Translations under genes and position numbers: made by a program
The notes under the pieces: model-generated
Told to the model about the DNA's origin: nothing
Databases searched by the model: none
What the model saw: only the letters and a program-made list of their open reading frames with translations
Assembly (NCBI GenBank): GCA_017999235.1
Contig: JAGOBN010000030.1
Span: forward strand, 1-13,834
Source: Anaerolineales bacterium
GTDB lineage: Bacteria > Chloroflexota > Anaerolineae > Anaerolineales > UBA6663
Direction of reading: 5' to 3'
DNA length: 13,834 nt
Shown here: one piece after another, positions 1 to 7,302 of the stretch
Numbering within the stretch: the first letter of the stretch is position 1
How the letters are laid out: each line of letters opens with the position of its first letter

Positions 1-1
1 A

Positions 2-1804
2 CAAATCAACTCGGAGTTGACCTGGTTCGGCTACCCGCGCCGCATCTTGGAAGACCCCGAACTCCAGGCCCTCAACGCCCAGGGGACCAAGGCGGTTCTC
101 ACCCAGGTCCCGCGCCCGATCCCGGCACTGAGCTACGCGGCCGACAAGTTCTTCGATGAGACGGCGCTGTGGTATGACGCGATCTGTCCGATCCTGGCCA
201 AACATGCCTATCCTCAAGGGCGGCTGGTCGCGGCCCAGGTCGATAACGAAATGGCGTTTTTCTTCCATGTGAACGCCTATGCCTGTGACTTCAGCCCCGC
301 CTCGATTCAAGGGTATCGCGCCCACCTGCACGCCAAGTATGGGACCATCGCGGCGCTCAACGCGGCTTACGGCCAGCACCACACTGACTTCAGCCAGGCT
401 GAGCCGCCCCGTCGTTTTGAGGGGACTCGGAAAGAGCAGATCCCGTTCTATACCGATTGGATCGAATACCGCGAACGCTACCTGATCAACAGCATGGATC
501 GGCTGGCAAATATGCTGCGGGAGCGCGGCTTGAGCGGCATCGCGCTCTTCCATAATTACCCGCACCCGCTTGGTCCGGGCGGCGCGGTCAGCGGCTTCAC
601 GACGCCTTTCAATATCATGGACCTGGAGGAGAAGCTGGACTTCGTTGGCTTCGACATCTACTCCCGCAAGGAACTCTATGATCATGTGAAAACGGTCGTC
701 TCCTACGTGGTCGGCACCAGCCGCTATCCATATATCCCCGAGTTCATCGCCGGCGTCTGGCCATGGTATCTGCACCCCGGCGAACTGTACGACGAGGAAT
801 TCGTGACCAAGGCGGCGCTGATGCACGGCGCCAAGGGCTTCAGCCGCTATATGCTCGTCGAGCGCGACCGCTGGCTGGATTCACCGATCCGCCGTGACGG
901 CCGAGTGCGCGAAGACCACTTCGCTATGTTCAAGCGCGTCAATGACGTCTTGACCGGCCACCACTTCGTGGACCTGCGCCGGCAAGCGGAGGTCCTGCTG
1001 CTGGCCAACCGCGATTACGATCGGCTCGAGGCGGCCAGCGTGCTGGTCTCCTTCCCCGGCGACTTCCTGGAAACGCCCAGTGGCTTCTCCGAGTATCCGA
1101 CGTTCATGACGGTCTCCGAAAAGACCCTCGGCTTCCAGGAGCCGATCCAGGTGGCCAAGGCCGATTGGTTTACGCGCTGCTATGGCGCGCTAACGCAGAC
1201 CGGCTACCCCTTCCTGCTGTCCGACACGGCGCTGGCGCTCAGCCGCTGGCAGCGTTTCAAAGCCGTCGTGCTCAGCTCGTACGAGTACCTGACGGCGGCC
1301 GTGCAGCGCAATCTGGTGGCCTTCGCCCAGGCCGGCGGGACCGTGGTCTTTGGCCCGCGTGTGCCCCAGTGGGATGAGCAGATGCGCCCAGATGAGACGT
1401 TGGCCGCTGCCCTGCGCGGCGCGGCCGCCCAGCCGCTCCGGGCCGGCGGCGCGACCATCGGCCAGGTCTACTCGGTCGGCCAGGGCCGCATCGTGCATGT
1501 CAGTGACTGGGCTGACCCGGCCCAGGCGCTCGGGGCGGCCCTCGGCGGCCAGAACCTGCTGCGCTTTACGCGCAACGACCCCCGGCTCGACGTGACCGTG
1601 CACCGCCCGGCCGATGGGTCGCCGCGCCTGGTCATGTTCGTGGCCAACCCCTCCGCGGCGGCCATTCAGGCGGAGGTCAGTCTAAGCACAGACCTGAAGT
1701 CAGTCCGGGAAATCTGGGACGACCAGCCGGTCGCGACGAATGGCCGCACGCTAAAAGTGGCGCTGCCGGCTTACACCATCAAGCTTTACGAGTGCGCGCT
1801 GTAG
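2..1804 (+). CDS. GH35/GH42-like beta-galactosidase, 5' partial
   Basis: Glycoside hydrolase of the beta-galactosidase type, predicted to release terminal galactose or a related sugar from oligosaccharides. The first in-frame start codon is a TTG at 17, but codons before it stay open to the window edge and read QINSELTWFGYP, which matches the GH35 signature around RPGPYxCAEWxxGGxPxWL. So TTG17 is not the start and roughly the first 100 residues lie upstream. Numbering from codon 17, the (beta/alpha)8 barrel covers about 1-310. The VDNE motif (E78) is the likely acid/base, and E242 in IPEFIAG the likely nucleophile. Residues ~383-500 look like the glutamine-amidotransferase-like domain common in GH42-type enzymes (KAVVLSSYEYL, GGTVVFGP). 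Residues ~520-595 look like a small beta domain. No secretion signal can be judged because the N-terminus is missing. It is followed 12 nt later by the next gene, in an operon with sugar uptake genes. Linkage specificity is unknown. Confidence 0.8.
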   Translation, partial: QINSELTWFGYPRRILEDPELQALNAQGTKAVLTQVPRPIPALSYAADKFFDETALWYDAICPILAKHAYPQGRLVAAQVDNEMAFFFHVNAYACDFSPASIQGYRAHLHAKYGTIAALNAAYGQHHTDFSQAEPPRRFEGTRKEQIPFYTDWIEYRERYLINSMDRLANMLRERGLSGIALFHNYPHPLGPGGAVSGFTTPFNIMDLEEKLDFVGFDIYSRKELYDHVKTVVSYVVGTSRYPYIPEFIAGVWPWYLHPGELYDEEFVTKAALMHGAKGFSRYMLVERDRWLDSPIRRDGRVREDHFAMFKRVNDVLTGHHFVDLRRQAEVLLLANRDYDRLEAASVLVSFPGDFLETPSGFSEYPTFMTVSEKTLGFQEPIQVAKADWFTRCYGALTQTGYPFLLSDTALALSRWQRFKAVVLSSYEYLTAAVQRNLVAFAQAGGTVVFGPRVPQWDEQMRPDETLAAALRGAAAQPLRAGGATIGQVYSVGQGRIVHVSDWADPAQALGAALGGQNLLRFTRNDPRLDVTVHRPADGSPRLVMFVANPSAAAIQAEVSLSTDLKSVREIWDDQPVATNGRTLKVALPAYTIKLYECAL

Positions 1805-1816
1805 GAGGCAAGCGAC

Positions 1817-2623
1817 ATGTTACATGCCTATCCCTGGATGGCCGATATCGACGTCAATCACTGGCGCAATCTGCAGGCTCTGGTCCTTGACTCGGCCAAA
1901 GAGAAACGCCGCATCATCCTGATCCACGAAAACGGCGAACTGCTCAAGTTTGTGCATTCCCAGAAAGCGGAGATTGTCCGCACCGTTAGCCGCGTGGACG
2001 ACCCGCACGCGGTGGCCGAACAGGTTTACCGCGACAATCCCGGCCAAGCCGATTTCGTGGCCGTGTTCGAGCGGCGCGCCGTCGATCGTTACTTCGGGCA
2101 ATTTCAAGCTGCCTGGCAGGCGGACGAAGACCTGGACGCGTTCGTGCACCGGCAATATGCGCTGATGGACGAATACCCAGACGGGCTCGTCACTTACCCT
2201 GGGCCGGCCCGCACGCAGTTGGGCCTGCAGTGGCGCGTCGGCGCCAGCTATGAACAGGTGCTGGCGGCCGTCCAGCAGTTCGTCCCCGCGAATAGCACCG
2301 TGCTCTTTGGGGTTTTCGAGGGCGATGCGCTGTGGGCCACGCTGGTGCTGGGCTTTGACGCCGACCGGAAGGTCAAGACCATCACCACCCTGGACCCGAT
2401 GGAGCACCCCGCCGCCGGCCCGTGGAAGGCGCAGGCCAAGGCCTTGGTCGATTGGACCAACCGCAAACACGGCCCGTGTTCGATCGGCCTGTTCACCGAC
2501 CTGGCCGGCGCCAAGGAACTCCTGGCGCGCGCCGACAAACTCGCCAGCCTCCGCCAGTTGGCGGGCGCTGGCCGGCTCGTGGCGGACCCACTGCCGGCCA
2601 ACTTAGCGACGTTGGCGGCGTAA
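1817..2623 (+). CDS. Conserved-looking protein of unknown function (268 aa)
   Basis: I do not recognise this family. The ATG at 1817 follows a strong GGAGG at 1804-1808, and the gene starts only 12 nt after the glycosidase stop, so the two are almost certainly co-transcribed. The protein has no signal peptide, no membrane segment and no obvious catalytic motif. The first half (about 1-135) is charged and includes a stretch on sensing or control of strand-helix type (RRIILIHENGELLKFVHS). The second half (about 140-268) looks like a compact alpha/beta fold (STVLFGVFEGDALWATLVLG, then KVKTITTLDPME, then a helix with WKAQAKALVDWTNRKHG). Codon use matches its neighbours and the reading frame is intact, so it is a real gene. 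Position between a galactosidase and an IolE-like enzyme suggests a cytoplasmic role in handling or sensing the sugar, but that is inference from context only. Confidence 0.75.
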   Translation: MLHAYPWMADIDVNHWRNLQALVLDSAKEKRRIILIHENGELLKFVHSQKAEIVRTVSRVDDPHAVAEQVYRDNPGQADFVAVFERRAVDRYFGQFQAAWQADEDLDAFVHRQYALMDEYPDGLVTYPGPARTQLGLQWRVGASYEQVLAAVQQFVPANSTVLFGVFEGDALWATLVLGFDADRKVKTITTLDPMEHPAAGPWKAQAKALVDWTNRKHGPCSIGLFTDLAGAKELLARADKLASLRQLAGAGRLVADPLPANLATLAA

Positions 2624-2638
2624 GCTGGACGCACCGTG

Positions 2639-3451
2639 ATGAAGCTCGGCTATCAGACCAACACCTGGGGCGGCGTCATCGGCCAACCCCTAGGCGTGAC
2701 CTCGATCAAGGATCTGTTCTATCAGGCCCCCGGCTCCACTGAGGAGGCCGTGCGTGAGATTGCGGCGGCCGGCTACGACGGGTTCGAGGTGTTCGACGGG
2801 AATCTGATGGCCTATGCGGCCCGGCCGGCGGCCTTCCGGTCACTGGTCCAGGAAACGGGGCTGGAGTTCGCGGGCCTGTACGTCGGGGCCAACTTCATCT
2901 ACGCGGAAATCCTGCCGGAAGAACTTGAGCGGATTGGCCGGGCCGCCGCCTTGGCGGCGGAGCTCGGCGGACAAAATCTGATCGTCGGCGGCGGCGCTGT
3001 GCGCGCCGCCGGCTGGCGGGAGGGGGACTATGCCCGCTTGGCGGACGGCTTGACCCAGGTGGACGACCTCGCCCGGCGCCATGGCCTGACGGCTAGTTAT
3101 CATCCGCATCATGGCACTTTGGTTGAGACGCCGGCCCAAATTGCGCAGTTGTTCGCGCTGACCGGCATCGGCTTTTGCCCGGACACCGGCCACTTGCTGG
3201 AGGCCGGCGGTGATCCCGCCGCCTTGATCCGCCTCTATGGCAGCCGCGTCCGCTACGTCCATCTCAAAGACTATGGTCACGACGACTTTCAACCGCTTGG
3301 GCGCGGCCAGGTGGATGTCCCCGGTATCCTGGCGGCGCTCGGGGAGATTGGGTATGCGGGTTGGGTCACGGCTGAGCTGGATGCTTACGCTGGCCTGCCC
3401 AAGGAGGCGGCCGAAATCGCACTGCGTTACCTAAACCAGATTCGCTGTTAG
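2639..3451 (+). CDS. IolE-like sugar phosphate isomerase/epimerase family protein
   Basis: A TIM-barrel protein of the xylose-isomerase-like/AP-endonuclease-2 superfamily, 270 residues from the ATG at 2639. A GTG directly before it (2636) is a possible alternative start; neither has a strong Shine-Dalgarno sequence, only GGA at 2627-2629. The family isomerises, epimerises or dehydrates sugars and inososes with one divalent metal. Visible motifs are GYDGFEVFDG (E50), SYHPHHGTLVETP (H155, H157, H158, E163), CPDTGHLLEAGGDP (D182, H185), VHLKD (H208) and VTAELD (E246). E163, D182, H208 and E246 are the likely metal ligands. The YHPHHGT block and DTGH motif resemble inosose dehydratase IolE more than hydroxypyruvate isomerase. 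It lies 15 nt after the unknown gene, in the same operon. The exact substrate cannot be set from sequence. Confidence 0.8.
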   Translation: MKLGYQTNTWGGVIGQPLGVTSIKDLFYQAPGSTEEAVREIAAAGYDGFEVFDGNLMAYAARPAAFRSLVQETGLEFAGLYVGANFIYAEILPEELERIGRAAALAAELGGQNLIVGGGAVRAAGWREGDYARLADGLTQVDDLARRHGLTASYHPHHGTLVETPAQIAQLFALTGIGFCPDTGHLLEAGGDPAALIRLYGSRVRYVHLKDYGHDDFQPLGRGQVDVPGILAALGEIGYAGWVTAELDAYAGLPKEAAEIALRYLNQIRC

Positions 3452-3459
3452 TCATCCTG

Positions 3460-3487
3460 GGCGGCCGGCCCGGCTTGGTCGGCCGCC
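3460..3487 (+). promoter_or_regulatory. GC-rich stem-loop ahead of the binding-protein gene
   Basis: GGCGGCCG at 3460-3467 pairs with CGGCCGCC at 3480-3487, with further pairs inside (one G-T, one C-G) leaving an 8-nt loop. It sits between the IolE-like gene and the lipoprotein gene and has no T-run after it, so it is not a canonical intrinsic terminator. It may be an mRNA-processing or attenuation hairpin. In GC-rich DNA such pairing can also be chance. Confidence 0.4.
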
Positions 3488-3523
3488 GACCGAATCGCTT
3501 TCAATCACAGGAGCAGAAGAACC

Positions 3524-4693
3524 ATGAAACACAGTCCTCTGGCCCGGATTAGTTTTGGCTTGACCGCGTTGGCCCTCGCGCTGTCCGCGTGCGCCCCCGC
3601 CGCTACCCCCGCGGCGCCGGCGACCAGCGCGCCGGCGGCCACGGGCCTCGACCCCGCCGCGGCCCTCAAAGAATTGGAGACCAAGGTCTACAGCACGGGT
3701 CCGAATGGCGAGAAGCCGGCGAGTGCCGCGGACGTCGTCTTGACCGACGAAGAAGTGGCCAAGGTCCGGGGCCTGAAAGCCACCGCCGCCATCGTCCTGC
3801 ACTACGGCGGCAACGACTGGTCCACCGCGCAGGTGGCCGGCCTGAAGGATGAGTTCGCCAAGCTGGGGATTGAAGTCATCGCGGTGACCGACGCCAACTT
3901 CCAGCCGCAGAAACAGGTTTCCGACCTAGAGACGGTGATGGCCAAGAATCCCAATATCATCGTCTCCATCCCGACCGATCCGGTGGCGACGGCCGATGCC
4001 TACAAGAAGGCTGCGGCGCAGGGCATCAAGTTGGTCTTCATGGACAACGTCCCCTCCGGTTTTGTCGCGGGGAAGGACTATGTCAGCTCGGTCTCAGCCG
4101 ACAACTACGGCAATGGCGTGGCCTCGGCCCTGATTGCGGCCCAAAAGATGGGCGGCCAGGGCAAGATCGGCCTGATCTACCACGGCGCGGACTTCTTCGT
4201 GACCAAGCAGCGCTATGATGGCTTCAAGAAGACCCTGGCCGACAACTTCCCGGGCATCCAGATCGTGGCTGAGCAAGGCATCGGCGGCCCGGACTTCGCC
4301 GGCGATGCTGAAAAAGCGGCAAGCGCCATGTTGACCAAGTATTCTGACCTGAACGCCATCTGGGCAGTGTGGGATGTGCCGGCCGCGGGTGTGCTGGCGG
4401 CCATCCGCAGCTCGGGCCGTTCGGATGTGCAGGTCTTCACCCAGGACCTGGGCAAGGATGTGGCGGTGGAACTGGCCAAGAAGGGCAGCATCATCGGCCT
4501 GGGCGCCCAGCGCCCGTTCGACCAGGGCCAGATCGAAGCCAGGTTGGCGGCCTATGCCCTGCTGGGCAAGACGGCGCCGGCCTATGTGGCGCTTTACGCT
4601 CTGCCCGTCACCCATGACAATGTCCTCGACGCTTGGCGGGCGGTATACCACTCGGACCCGCCGGCCGATCTGGCCTCGGCGTTCGTGAAATAA
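3524..4693 (+). CDS. ABC transporter sugar-binding lipoprotein (RbsB-type)
   Basis: Extracellular receptor of a ribose/inositol-class (CUT2) sugar ABC transporter, 389 residues. AGGAG at 3509-3513 sets the start. A lipoprotein signal peptide ends in LSAC with lipidated Cys23, followed by an Ala/Pro/Thr linker to about residue 42, typical of surface-anchored receptors in Chloroflexota and Gram-positives. The periplasmic-binding-protein fold (Peripla_BP_4 type) covers about 86-370. Likely ligand-pocket blocks are HYGGNDWSTAQ (94-103), FMDNVP (172-177), QRYDGF (229-234), AVWDVPAAG (281-289), TQDLG (306-310) and GAQRPFDQG (327-335), placed like the ribose contacts of RbsB. It precedes the ATPase and permease genes. 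Residues 72-389 align without gaps to the C-terminal part of the neighbouring ATPase. The ligand is unknown; galactose or an inositol-like sugar fits the operon. Confidence 0.92.
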   Translation: MKHSPLARISFGLTALALALSACAPAATPAAPATSAPAATGLDPAAALKELETKVYSTGPNGEKPASAADVVLTDEEVAKVRGLKATAAIVLHYGGNDWSTAQVAGLKDEFAKLGIEVIAVTDANFQPQKQVSDLETVMAKNPNIIVSIPTDPVATADAYKKAAAQGIKLVFMDNVPSGFVAGKDYVSSVSADNYGNGVASALIAAQKMGGQGKIGLIYHGADFFVTKQRYDGFKKTLADNFPGIQIVAEQGIGGPDFAGDAEKAASAMLTKYSDLNAIWAVWDVPAAGVLAAIRSSGRSDVQVFTQDLGKDVAVELAKKGSIIGLGAQRPFDQGQIEARLAAYALLGKTAPAYVALYALPVTHDNVLDAWRAVYHSDPPADLASAFVK

Positions 4694-4716
4694 CCCGGCG
4701 CGCTCTATAATTCCAA

Positions 4717-4745
4717 GGAGCGGCCCCGCACAGTGGGGCCGCTCC
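4717..4745 (+). promoter_or_regulatory. Perfect 11-bp stem-loop after the binding-protein gene
   Basis: GGAGCGGCCCC (4717-4727) pairs perfectly with GGGGCCGCTCC (4735-4745) around a 7-nt loop. There is no T-run, so complete termination is unlikely. Stem-loops between a binding-protein gene and its transporter genes commonly protect the upstream message from 3' decay, so that receptor is made in excess over ATPase and permease. That role is inferred from position. Confidence 0.7.
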
Positions 4746-4790
4746 CCAACCACCGCCGACCGGCTGAGTTCGAGGCTAGGAGCACGCCGT

Positions 4791-7259
4791 ATGACTGCCC
4801 TCGCTGTCCACATGGAGGGGATTCGCAAGGCCTTCAATGGTATCCCGGTGCTGCGCGGCGTTGACTTCGAAATGCAGCCCGGCGAGGTGCATGCGCTGGT
4901 CGGCGGCAACGGCGCCGGGAAATCGACCCTGATGAAGATCCTGCAAGGGGTCTATACCCCGGATGCAGGCACCATCAAGATCGACGGCCGCCTGGTCCAA
5001 CTCTCCACCCCGCGCGCCGCCCAGGCCCAAGGGATCGGCATGGTGTTTCAGGAGTTCAGTCTGATCCCGACCCTGACGGTGGCGCAGAATATCTTCCTGA
5101 CCCGCGAGCCGCGGGATGGAGTCGGGTTCCTGAACGACGCCGAGGCAGAACGCCGCACCCGCGCCTTGTTCAACGACCTGGGCGTGGACATCAACCCCCG
5201 CGCCGTCGTGGCCGGCCTGAGCACCGGCTACTGGCAGTTGACCGAGATCGCCAAGGCGCTTTCGCAAAATGCCCGCGTCCTGATCATGGACGAGCCGACG
5301 GCCTCGTTGACTGGGACCGAGACCCAGTCGCTCTTTGATCTGATCCGCACCTTGAAGTCTAGGGGCCTCTCCCTCATCTATATCTCGCACCGCATGGAAG
5401 AGATCTTCCAGATCGCGGACCGCGTCACGGTGCTGCGGGACGGCGAGATTGTCGTGACCGCTCCGTGTACGGCCTTGACGATCAATCAGGTGATCGAGAA
5501 CATCGTCGGCCGCAAGATGGAACAGGCTTTTGCCTGGCAAGCGCGGACGATTCAACGCGACGCCACTCCGCTGCTGGAGGTGCGCGGCCTGCGCGCCGGC
5601 CCGCGCGTCCAGGGCATGAGTTTTCAACTGCACCGGGGCGAGATCCTGGGGTTGGCCGGGCTGATGGGTAGCGGCCGGACGGAGTTGGCGCGGGCCCTGT
5701 TTGGCATCGACCCGATCCAGGCCGGCCAGATCAGGGTGAATGGCCAAGTGGCCACCATCCGCAGTCCGCAGGACGCGCTCGGGGCCGGCTTGTGTTTGAT
5801 CCCTGAAGATCGGCGCGCGCAGGGATTGGTGCTGGATCACACCCTCAAGCACAATCTGTTGTTGCCCTTGCTGGACGGCTTGAGCCGCCACGGGTTAATC
5901 GATGACGAGGCCGGCGACCGCCTGGCGCAGAGCTACGTCGCTGACCTGGCCGTCAAGACCGACTCGATCCACAAAGTCATCCGGTATCTGTCCGGCGGTA
6001 ACCAGCAGAAGGTGGTCATCGCCAAGTGGCTGGCCTACAAGCCCGAGATCTTGTTGATGGATGAACCCACGGCCGGCGTGGACATCGGCGCCAAGACCGA
6101 AATTTTGGATATCATCCGCAAGTTGGCCGATCAAGGCAAAGGCGTTATCGTTATCTCGTCGGAGTTCACCGAACTGTTGGCGGTGGCTGACCGGGTCCTG
6201 ATCATCCGCAATGGCGCGGTCACGCAAGCGCTGGACCGCCCGGACATCGAAACGGAGGAAGTCTTGCATCACGCTGTCCAACGCGCCTCCGCCGCTGAAG
6301 TGCGGCTGACTGAGGCCGAACTTGCCCAGATCAGGGCCAAACACGCCACCGCCGCCATCGCCCTGCATTACAGCGGCGACGACTGGACGACCGCGCAGAT
6401 CGCGGGCTTGAAGAGCCAGTTTGGCCAGATGGGGATTGAGGTCGTCGCCGTCACCGACGCCAATTTCGAGCCGCAGAAGCAGGTCCGCGACCTGGATGCT
6501 CTGATCGCCCAGAAACCGGACATCATTGTCTCAATCCCGACGGATACTGAGACGACCACGGCGGCTTACAAGAAGGCCGCAGCGGCCGGCATCAAGCTGA
6601 TCTTCATGGACAACGTCCCGCATGGATTGATGGCCGGCAAGGATTACGTCAGCGTGGTCTCGGCCGACAACTACGGCGCAGGCGTCATCGCGGCCCAGTT
6701 CATGATCCGGCATCTGAACGGTCAGGGCCAGATCGGCCTGATCTATCACGCCGCCGACTTTTTTGCTACCCAGCAGCGCTATGACGGGTTTAAGAAGACC
6801 ATTCAGGAAAAGGCCCACGACATCCAGATCGTGGCCGAGCGTGGCCTGCATGGCCCAGACTTCAGCGGTGAAGCCGAGGCCGCGGCCGGTGCCATGTTGG
6901 CTGACTACCCGGAATTGATCGGTATTTGGGCGGTCTGGGATATCCCGGCCCAGGGAGTCATGAACGCCATACGCCGCGCCGGCCGGAATGAAATGATCAT
7001 TACAACGTGCGACCTCGGCCAGAAAGTCGCCATCGAGATCGCCCAGGATGGTTTGGTCACGGGGTTGAGCGCCCAGCGGCCGTATGACCAAGGTGTGACC
7101 GAAGCGCTGTTGGCCGGCTACGCCCTGCTGGACAAGCCCGCGCCCGCGCATGTCGTCATCGGCGTGCTGCCCGTCACGTCCGAGAATGTCCTCGATGCCT
7201 GGCGGACTGTCTATCGCCAAGATCCGTCGCCGGAATTGGCCGCCGCCCTGAATCGTTAG
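4791..7259 (+). CDS. Sugar ABC transporter double ATPase fused to a sugar-binding domain
   Basis: An RbsA-type protein with two ATPase domains in one chain, plus an unusual C-terminal receptor domain; 822 residues, AGGAG at 4778-4782. NBD1 (about 1-250) has Walker A GGNGAGKST (38-46), Q-loop Q87, signature LSTGYWQ (143-149), Walker B LIMDEPT (164-170) and H-loop H200. NBD2 (about 258-495) has the degenerate Walker A GLMGSGRTE (290-298) usual in this family, signature LSGGNQQK (400-407), Walker B LLMDEPTAG, and Ser457 where the H-loop His would be, also usual. RbsA-type proteins normally end near residue 500. Here a short charged helix (about 496-518) leads into a complete Peripla_BP_4-like domain (519-822). 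Its pocket blocks (FMDNVP, QRYDGF, AVWDIPAQG, TCDLG, AQRPYDQG) match the lipoprotein upstream. No signal peptide or membrane segment precedes it, so it should be cytoplasmic. It energises uptake with the permease 43 nt downstream. Confidence 0.92.
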   Translation: MTALAVHMEGIRKAFNGIPVLRGVDFEMQPGEVHALVGGNGAGKSTLMKILQGVYTPDAGTIKIDGRLVQLSTPRAAQAQGIGMVFQEFSLIPTLTVAQNIFLTREPRDGVGFLNDAEAERRTRALFNDLGVDINPRAVVAGLSTGYWQLTEIAKALSQNARVLIMDEPTASLTGTETQSLFDLIRTLKSRGLSLIYISHRMEEIFQIADRVTVLRDGEIVVTAPCTALTINQVIENIVGRKMEQAFAWQARTIQRDATPLLEVRGLRAGPRVQGMSFQLHRGEILGLAGLMGSGRTELARALFGIDPIQAGQIRVNGQVATIRSPQDALGAGLCLIPEDRRAQGLVLDHTLKHNLLLPLLDGLSRHGLIDDEAGDRLAQSYVADLAVKTDSIHKVIRYLSGGNQQKVVIAKWLAYKPEILLMDEPTAGVDIGAKTEILDIIRKLADQGKGVIVISSEFTELLAVADRVLIIRNGAVTQALDRPDIETEEVLHHAVQRASAAEVRLTEAELAQIRAKHATAAIALHYSGDDWTTAQIAGLKSQFGQMGIEVVAVTDANFEPQKQVRDLDALIAQKPDIIVSIPTDTETTTAAYKKAAAAGIKLIFMDNVPHGLMAGKDYVSVVSADNYGAGVIAAQFMIRHLNGQGQIGLIYHAADFFATQQRYDGFKKTIQEKAHDIQIVAERGLHGPDFSGEAEAAAGAMLADYPELIGIWAVWDIPAQGVMNAIRRAGRNEMIITTCDLGQKVAIEIAQDGLVTGLSAQRPYDQGVTEALLAGYALLDKPAPAHVVIGVLPVTSENVLDAWRTVYRQDPSPELAAALNR
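6303..7256 (+). repeat. Diverged in-frame copy of the binding-protein domain (duplicate of 3737-4690)
   Basis: This stretch encodes residues 505-822 of the ATPase fusion and is a duplicate of 3737-4690 (residues 72-389 of the lipoprotein). The protein alignment has a constant offset of 433 residues and no gap over 318 positions; I count about 196 identities. The copy starts just after the signal peptide, lipobox and linker of the parent. Divergence of ~38% at protein level excludes an assembly duplicate and shows that both copies were kept under selection. Confidence 0.88.
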
Positions 7260-7302
7260 CGGCTGCGGTGCCGCACGGTGTTGTGTCAAGGAGCGATCGC
7301 CT

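Noticed and set aside
17..19. TTG as the start codon of the first gene
   Set aside because: The codons before it continue a conserved GH35 motif, so the gene begins outside the window.
4694..4790. Assembly artefact creating the duplicated receptor domain
   Set aside because: The two copies differ at ~38% of residues and throughout at DNA level, which a misassembly would not produce.
4776..5891. 371-residue open frame antisense to the ATPase
   Set aside because: It lies fully opposite a clear ABC ATPase; its His/Gln/Gly/Arg-rich composition is the usual antisense shadow in GC-rich DNA.
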